Position numbers and translations under genes: made by a program
In this document: positions 7,500 through 10,755 of the stretch, one piece after another
Numbering within the stretch: the stretch's first letter is position 1
How the letters are laid out: every line of letters begins with the position of its first letter
Source: Chloroflexota bacterium
GTDB taxonomy: Bacteria > Chloroflexota > Dehalococcoidia > UBA2979
NCBI GenBank assembly: GCA_947446155.1
Contig: CANFFZ010000066.1
Coordinates: 1 to 10,755, forward strand
Reading direction: 5' to 3'
DNA: 10,755 bases
Notes under the pieces: generated by a model
What the model was told of the DNA's origin: nothing
The model's database searches: none
The model's input: the letters and a program-made list of their open reading frames with translations, nothing else

Positions 7500-8467
7500 G
7501 CGCGCACTTCCTCGACGGTGCCGATGTTCCTGACGTCGAAGGAACGGTCGATCCGCTTGAGCAGGCCGGAGAGCACCTTGCCCGGGCCGAACTCGATGAA
7601 CTTCGTGACGCCGGCAGCCTGCATCGCGGTCGCCGAGGCGAGCCACAACACCGGCTCTGTGATCTGCTGCTCAAGTTCGGCTGCGAAGGCCGCGCCGAAG
7701 GTGAGCGTGGTCGCGGTCACGTTCGACATGACCGGCATCGAGGGGTCGCGAAAGGCCGTGTTGCTGAGCGGCACATGCATGCGCTGCGCGGCACCTGCCA
7801 TCAGTGGCGTGTGGAACGCACCCGCCACCGTCAGGGGCACCACGCGCGAGGCACCTGCCGCCGTCGCAGCAGCGGATGCCGCGTCAACAGCCGCGACCGT
7901 GCCACCAATGGTGATGTTGCCAGAGGCGTTGATGTTGCAGAGCGACGCGCCATGCGGGGTGATCGCTGCGCGCAGCGCGTCTGGCTCCATGCCGAGGACG
8001 GCGGCCATCGTGCTGGGCTGCGCGTCGCAGGCTGCCTGCATCGCCTCGCCACGCTGGCGTACGAGACGTACGCCTTCCTCGAAGGTGACGGAGCCCGCCG
8101 CGATCAGCGCCGCGTACTCGCCGAGCGAATGGCCCGCGACGAACGCGGGGCGGTGCGTCAGCGTGCCAGCATCGAGTGCTGCGACCAGCGCCGCGATCGC
8201 GTGAGTCACGAGCGCCGGCTGCGTGTTCACCGTCTGGGTGAGGTCGCCCTCGGGCCCGGTGAAGCACAGCGTCGAGAGCTTGATGCCGAGGGCCTCGTCC
8301 GCGACGTCGAAGACAGCACGCGCAGCCGGCAACTGTTCGTAGAGATCGGCACCCATCCCGACGGCCTGCGCACCTTGCCCGGGGAAGACCCAGGCAGTGT
8401 CAGCGGCCACCGGTAGCGATGCGATGCCCGCGAGTGTCGCGGCGACCGTCTCGGCTGAGGAGGGCAC
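7496..8467 (-). CDS. fabD: Malonyl-CoA:ACP transacylase FabD
   Basis: FabD moves malonyl groups from CoA to acyl carrier protein, supplying the two-carbon donor for chain elongation. The 323-residue product has FPGQGAQ (28-34), the nucleophile elbow GHSLGEY with S114, the malonate-carboxylate arginine R139 in RGEAM, and the catalytic histidine H219 in GAFHTPLM. FGPGKVL (293-299) is the usual C-terminal motif. GTG 8467 lies six bases after the rpmF stop, with no clear Shine-Dalgarno. It gives about 22 residues before the family core, so the true start could be later, but no better codon is seen. It overlaps fabG by four bases. Confidence 0.95.
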   Translation of the reverse strand: MPSSAETVAATLAGIASLPVAADTAWVFPGQGAQAVGMGADLYEQLPAARAVFDVADEALGIKLSTLCFTGPEGDLTQTVNTQPALVTHAIAALVAALDAGTLTHRPAFVAGHSLGEYAALIAAGSVTFEEGVRLVRQRGEAMQAACDAQPSTMAAVLGMEPDALRAAITPHGASLCNINASGNITIGGTVAAVDAASAAATAAGASRVVPLTVAGAFHTPLMAGAAQRMHVPLSNTAFRDPSMPVMSNVTATTLTFGAAFAAELEQQITEPVLWLASATAMQAAGVTKFIEFGPGKVLSGLLKRIDRSFDVRNIGTVEEVRA

Positions 8468-8473
8468 CGGGGG

Positions 8474-8650
8474 CTAGGCCTCGCCGCGCTCGATGAGGCG
8501 GCCCTTCGCGTCACGCGCGCCGCCGGCCGTGTGGTTGATCTTCACGCCGCCGGTCGCGGGGTCGCGGACGAGGTTCGGCAGGATCACGTGGTCGTGACTC
8601 TGGCGCGTCTTTCGCTTCGACACGGGGGTCCTACGCTTTGGGAGAGCCAT
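8474..8650 (-). CDS. rpmF: 50S ribosomal protein L32, cysteine-free form
   Basis: L32 is a small, basic protein of the large ribosomal subunit. MALPKRRTPVSKRKTRQSHD is the typical L32 N-terminus. The product is 58 residues. ATG 8650 is chosen because GGAGG (8657-8661) is six bases upstream; the nearby ATG 8656 directly abuts that site. The protein has no cysteine, so it lacks the four-Cys zinc ribbon of many L32 proteins and resembles the zinc-free E. coli form in this respect. It overlaps the end of the YceD gene by 20 bases, and fabD follows after six bases. The YceD-L32 pair is one of the most conserved gene pairs in bacteria. Confidence 0.95.
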   Translation of the reverse strand: MALPKRRTPVSKRKTRQSHDHVILPNLVRDPATGGVKINHTAGGARDAKGRLIERGEA

Positions 8651-9182
8651 CGCCATCCTCCGTCTGAAGCCGCTCGGCCAGTGGCCGTAGCGCGCCCCAT
8701 GGGTCAGTCCTGCCCACCGGAAGGCAGGCGCAGGTTTCAAGGTTCAAGTTGCGCCCGCATGTGACGCACAGCCCCTCACAGTCCGGCCGGCAAATCGGCT
8801 GGATCGGGAGAGCGGACTGATCATATTGCCGGACGGCTTCGCTGAGGTCGAGGTGCCGCTTGTCGTCGATCAGGAAGTCGTCTCCGTCGACCTGTGGTGC
8901 CTGCCCCGTGACCGGGTCGAGAGGCAGCACGTACTCCTCGTCAAAATCGAGGCGTACCGGCGTCTGGAACGGCTCCAGGCACCGGCCGCACTCCAGCGTG
9001 ACCGGCGCCAGCTCGAAGGTGGCCATCACCAGGATGCCCCGCTCCGAGCGGATCAGCCGGATCTCGCCCGTCACTTCTTGCTCGAACCCCTCTTCTGGCA
9101 CCGAACAACGCTCCCGCTCCGCGTGGAGGCGGCGAGCGTGGCCCACGGGCTCCGTGAGCAGCGTGGAGACGTTGATGAGCAC
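8631..9182 (-). CDS. yceD: YceD/DUF177 family protein (23S rRNA accumulation protein family)
   Basis: The E. coli relative YceD affects 23S rRNA accumulation; the exact mechanism is not established. The 183-residue product starts LINVSTLLTEPVGHARR and carries ECGRC (C65, C68) plus a cysteine cluster: C131, C135, C139, C142, C151 and C153, in CRPDCEGLCVTCGRNLN. These probably bind metal. GTG 9182 is chosen because GGAGGG (9188-9193) lies just upstream and family members begin at this point; the frame stays open to 9260, but the extra 26 residues would run across the divergent promoter region. It is the first gene of the rpmF-fab-nusB-acpP unit and overlaps rpmF. Confidence 0.92.
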   Translation of the reverse strand: MLINVSTLLTEPVGHARRLHAERERCSVPEEGFEQEVTGEIRLIRSERGILVMATFELAPVTLECGRCLEPFQTPVRLDFDEEYVLPLDPVTGQAPQVDGDDFLIDDKRHLDLSEAVRQYDQSALPIQPICRPDCEGLCVTCGRNLNLETCACLPVGRTDPWGALRPLAERLQTEDGDGSPKA

Positions 9183-9217
9183 TGGAACCCTCCGGGAGCC
9201 TCGGCTGAGGCCCCCTG

Positions 9218-9223
9218 ATCGTA
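9218..9223 (-). promoter_or_regulatory. Possible -10 box of the yceD-rpmF-fab unit
   Basis: TACGAT on the minus strand (TANNNT form) would give a 5' leader of roughly 28 bases, ending in the GGAGGG ribosome site before GTG 9182. No clear -35 is visible at the expected distance, so this is a weak call. Confidence 0.3.
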
Positions 9224-9224
9224 C

Positions 9225-9252
9225 CTGACTGGCCCGGGAGGCGGCGTAGACT
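9225..9252 (+). promoter_or_regulatory. Promoter of the recombinase-like gene, probably leaderless
   Basis: CTGACT (9225-9230) and TAGACT (9247-9252) are separated by 16 bases. The -10 ends exactly six bases before ATG 9259, which would place the 5' end of the mRNA at or beside the start codon. No Shine-Dalgarno precedes the ATG at a useful distance. It lies almost next to the possible yceD -10 box. Confidence 0.5.
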
Positions 9253-9258
9253 CGACGC

Positions 9259-10587
9259 ATGCCCGCTAATCTGGCCGAGGGCCGCCCAGCGCTCGTCTAC
9301 CTGCGTCCGGTGCCGGACTCCGACCCACCGCTGGGCCTCGCGATCCAGCGCGTCGCCACCTCCGCCCTCGTCACCGCCGAGGGCTATCGAGCCCTCGCGA
9401 CGTTCCAGGACACCTCCGACGCTACAGGTGGGTTCCCGCGCTTCTCAGCGCTCCTCGACGCCATCGCGAAGGCCCCCGAGCGCCCCACCATCGTCCTCGC
9501 GAGCGCGCACGTCCTCGGCGACCGCGCACTCGACCGGGCACTCCGGCTGCTGGCTCTGGCGGCGACTGGGGCCCACGTGCGCCTCGCCGACGCCTCCACA
9601 CCCGAGGCAGCGCTCCGAGCGGCGTGGCTCGGCCGCCAGCCCGACGAGCGTCGCCGAGAGCGCGCTCGCGAGTCGATGCGGAAGCGCGCCCTGCGGGGTC
9701 AGGTGCTGGGCCGCGCCCCCTTCGGCTATGCCATCGAGGATCGCACGCTCGTGGTCGACGAGGCCGAGGCCGCCGTCATCCGTCGGGTCTTCGCGATGTA
9801 CCTCGAAGAGCACGAGGGCGTGCGCCGGATCGCACGGGCGCTGAACGAGGACGGCATCCATAGCCGCCTCGGGAAGCCGTGGAGCGCGGGGTCGGTCCGC
9901 ACGGTGCTGCGGAACCCCGCCTACACCGGCACCTACCGCCGCCTGGGTGTCATGGTGACGGGCGCACACCCGGCACTCCTCCGGCGCGGCGAGTTCGAGG
10001 AGGTACAGGCGAGAATGGCCCGACGGCGCACCGCACCTGCCGAACAGGAACGCCACGCGTACCTCCTCGCCGGGCTCGCGCGCTGCGGCTACTGCGGAGG
10101 CCGCCTGCTGGGGGCGCGACGCTCGGTGCCGAACGGTGAGCCGAAGACGTACTACCGCTGTGCGTCCGCCACGAACCAGGGCCGTTGCGAGTACCACTCG
10201 CAGCGCACGGAGGTGCTGGAGACCGCTGTCCACGACGCCCTCGCCTCCGACCGCTTCACCGTGGCGAGGAAGCCTGCCGTCGCCCAACCGACCGAGGCTC
10301 GCCGCATCGCCCTCGACCGGGAGGTGGCGCGCACCCTCGAGCGATGGGTTGCCGGCGAACTGACCTACCGCGACGTCATCCGTTCAGCGGCCGAACCAGC
10401 CCTCGAGGCGGTACGGCTGCGCTCCGGCAAGCCGGAGGTGCCCAGGCTGACGGCAGCAGCCGCCTCCGCCCGCCTCGTGGCTGAGTGGGACGACCTCGAC
10501 TTCGCCGGGAAGCGCGCGCTGCTGCTCGACGCCGTGTCCGAGGTCGTCGTGCGGGAGCAGCGGATTCGAGTCGTTCGGCGCGCGTAA
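9259..10587 (+). CDS. Large serine recombinase-like protein, catalytic residues lost
   Basis: Large serine recombinases cut and rejoin DNA at attachment sites. This 442-residue protein keeps their layout: a resolvase-like fold (about 10-112), a recombinase domain (about 152-235, with RAPFGYAI, GVRRIARALNEDGIHSRLGKPWSAGSVRTVLRNPAYTG), a zinc ribbon (C276, C279, C301, C310) and a helical C-terminus. The active site is degenerate. The family pattern Y-x-R-x-S reads YLRPV at 14-18, with valine in place of the nucleophile; the DRLxR stretch is replaced by AHVLG around 83-87; R61 and Q30 remain. It is therefore probably not a working recombinase but could still bind DNA. Base composition resembles the neighbours and no attachment sites were seen. 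It diverges from yceD and ends just before rnpB. An old domesticated copy or a DNA-binding regulator are both possible. Confidence 0.82.
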   Translation: MPANLAEGRPALVYLRPVPDSDPPLGLAIQRVATSALVTAEGYRALATFQDTSDATGGFPRFSALLDAIAKAPERPTIVLASAHVLGDRALDRALRLLALAATGAHVRLADASTPEAALRAAWLGRQPDERRRERARESMRKRALRGQVLGRAPFGYAIEDRTLVVDEAEAAVIRRVFAMYLEEHEGVRRIARALNEDGIHSRLGKPWSAGSVRTVLRNPAYTGTYRRLGVMVTGAHPALLRRGEFEEVQARMARRRTAPAEQERHAYLLAGLARCGYCGGRLLGARRSVPNGEPKTYYRCASATNQGRCEYHSQRTEVLETAVHDALASDRFTVARKPAVAQPTEARRIALDREVARTLERWVAGELTYRDVIRSAAEPALEAVRLRSGKPEVPRLTAAAASARLVAEWDDLDFAGKRALLLDAVSEVVVREQRIRVVRRA

Positions 10588-10589
10588 GT

Positions 10590-10595
10590 TAGGAT
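10590..10595 (+). promoter_or_regulatory. Possible -10 box of rnpB
   Basis: TAGGAT starts two bases after the stop codon of the recombinase-like gene and would start transcription near 10602, where the RNase P RNA begins. No clear -35 is seen in the coding sequence upstream. Confidence 0.4.
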
Positions 10596-10601
10596 CGATA
10601 C

Positions 10602-10755
10602 GTCAGGGGGCTGGACGGCCGCCGGCCACCTTCGGGTGGCGGGAGGAAAGTCCGAACTCCAACCGGACAGGGTGCCGGCTAACGGCCGGGCGGCGCGAGC
10701 CGATGGACAGTGCCACAGAAACATACCGCCGGGGGCCTTCGGGCAGCCCGGTAAG
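10602..10755 (+). ncRNA. rnpB: RNase P RNA (class A-like), 5' part, cut by window edge
   Basis: This is the catalytic RNA of RNase P, which trims the 5' leader of tRNA precursors. The 5' conserved region GAGGAAAGTCC is at 10643-10653 and is preceded by a UUCG-capped six-base-pair hairpin (10625-10640), as in the P3 arm. Further landmarks are AGGGTGCCGGCTAACGGCC (10669 onward), the ACAGAAACATACCGCC block (10715-10730), and the start of the GGTAAG block at the very edge. These are in the right order and spacing for a type A RNA. The 3' half, including the second strands of P4 and P2, is outside the window. The 5' end is approximate (10602-10608). It starts about 15 bases after the recombinase-like gene, so read-through from that gene is possible. 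Confidence 0.93.

Noticed and set aside
7098..8204. 368-codon plus-strand frame opposite fabG/fabD
   Set aside because: It is antisense to two well-supported genes and has low-complexity Ala/Ser/Thr composition without recognisable domains.
9445..10287. 280-codon minus-strand frame opposite the recombinase-like gene
   Set aside because: No motif is visible, while the plus strand shows the recombinase domain and a four-cysteine zinc ribbon.
9183..10601. Search for attachment sites, inverted repeats or cargo that would mark an integrated element around the recombinase-like gene
   Set aside because: No direct repeats, tRNA or cargo genes were seen within the window, and both neighbours are intact housekeeping loci.

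Overview
The window is high-GC bacterial chromosome carrying housekeeping genes. It is packed almost without gaps; no stretch over about 80 bases lacks a gene or RNA. The source is probably a member of the Chloroflexota. That is an inference from the style of the FtsK protein (an extra charged segment in its motor domain), from the RNase J / FtsK pairing, and from several promoters with a TANNNT -10 box exactly six bases before the start codon. No single marker here proves it.

Layout. Everything from 9182 down to the left edge lies on the minus strand and reads right to left in three likely transcription units. (1) 9182 to 5930: YceD/DUF177 - ribosomal protein L32 (rpmF) - fabD - fabG - nusB - acyl carrier protein. 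This unit joins ribosome assembly, transcription antitermination and the core of type II fatty acid synthesis; plsX, fabH and fabF are absent from it. A GC-rich hairpin follows acpP. (2) 5857 to 4548: a TatA/B-type subunit and TatC, the twin-arginine export pore, with a start/stop overlap. (3) 4473 to the left edge: family 4 uracil-DNA glycosylase - RNase J - FtsK/SpoIIIE DNA translocase (its C-terminus lies outside the window). The glycosylase and RNase J overlap by four bases.

On the plus strand, diverging from YceD across 76 bases, is a 442-residue protein of large serine recombinase architecture (9259-10587). Its catalytic N-terminal domain has lost the active-site serine and the usual arginine motif, while the recombinase and zinc-ribbon DNA-binding domains look intact. 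Right after its stop codon begins the RNase P RNA (rnpB), type A-like, cut by the right edge.

No CRISPR array, insertion sequence, tRNA or defence cassette was seen. The least ordinary element is the apparently inactivated recombinase between housekeeping genes and rnpB. The second is the recurring promoter layout, which points to leaderless mRNAs for the glycosylase, Tat and recombinase genes.
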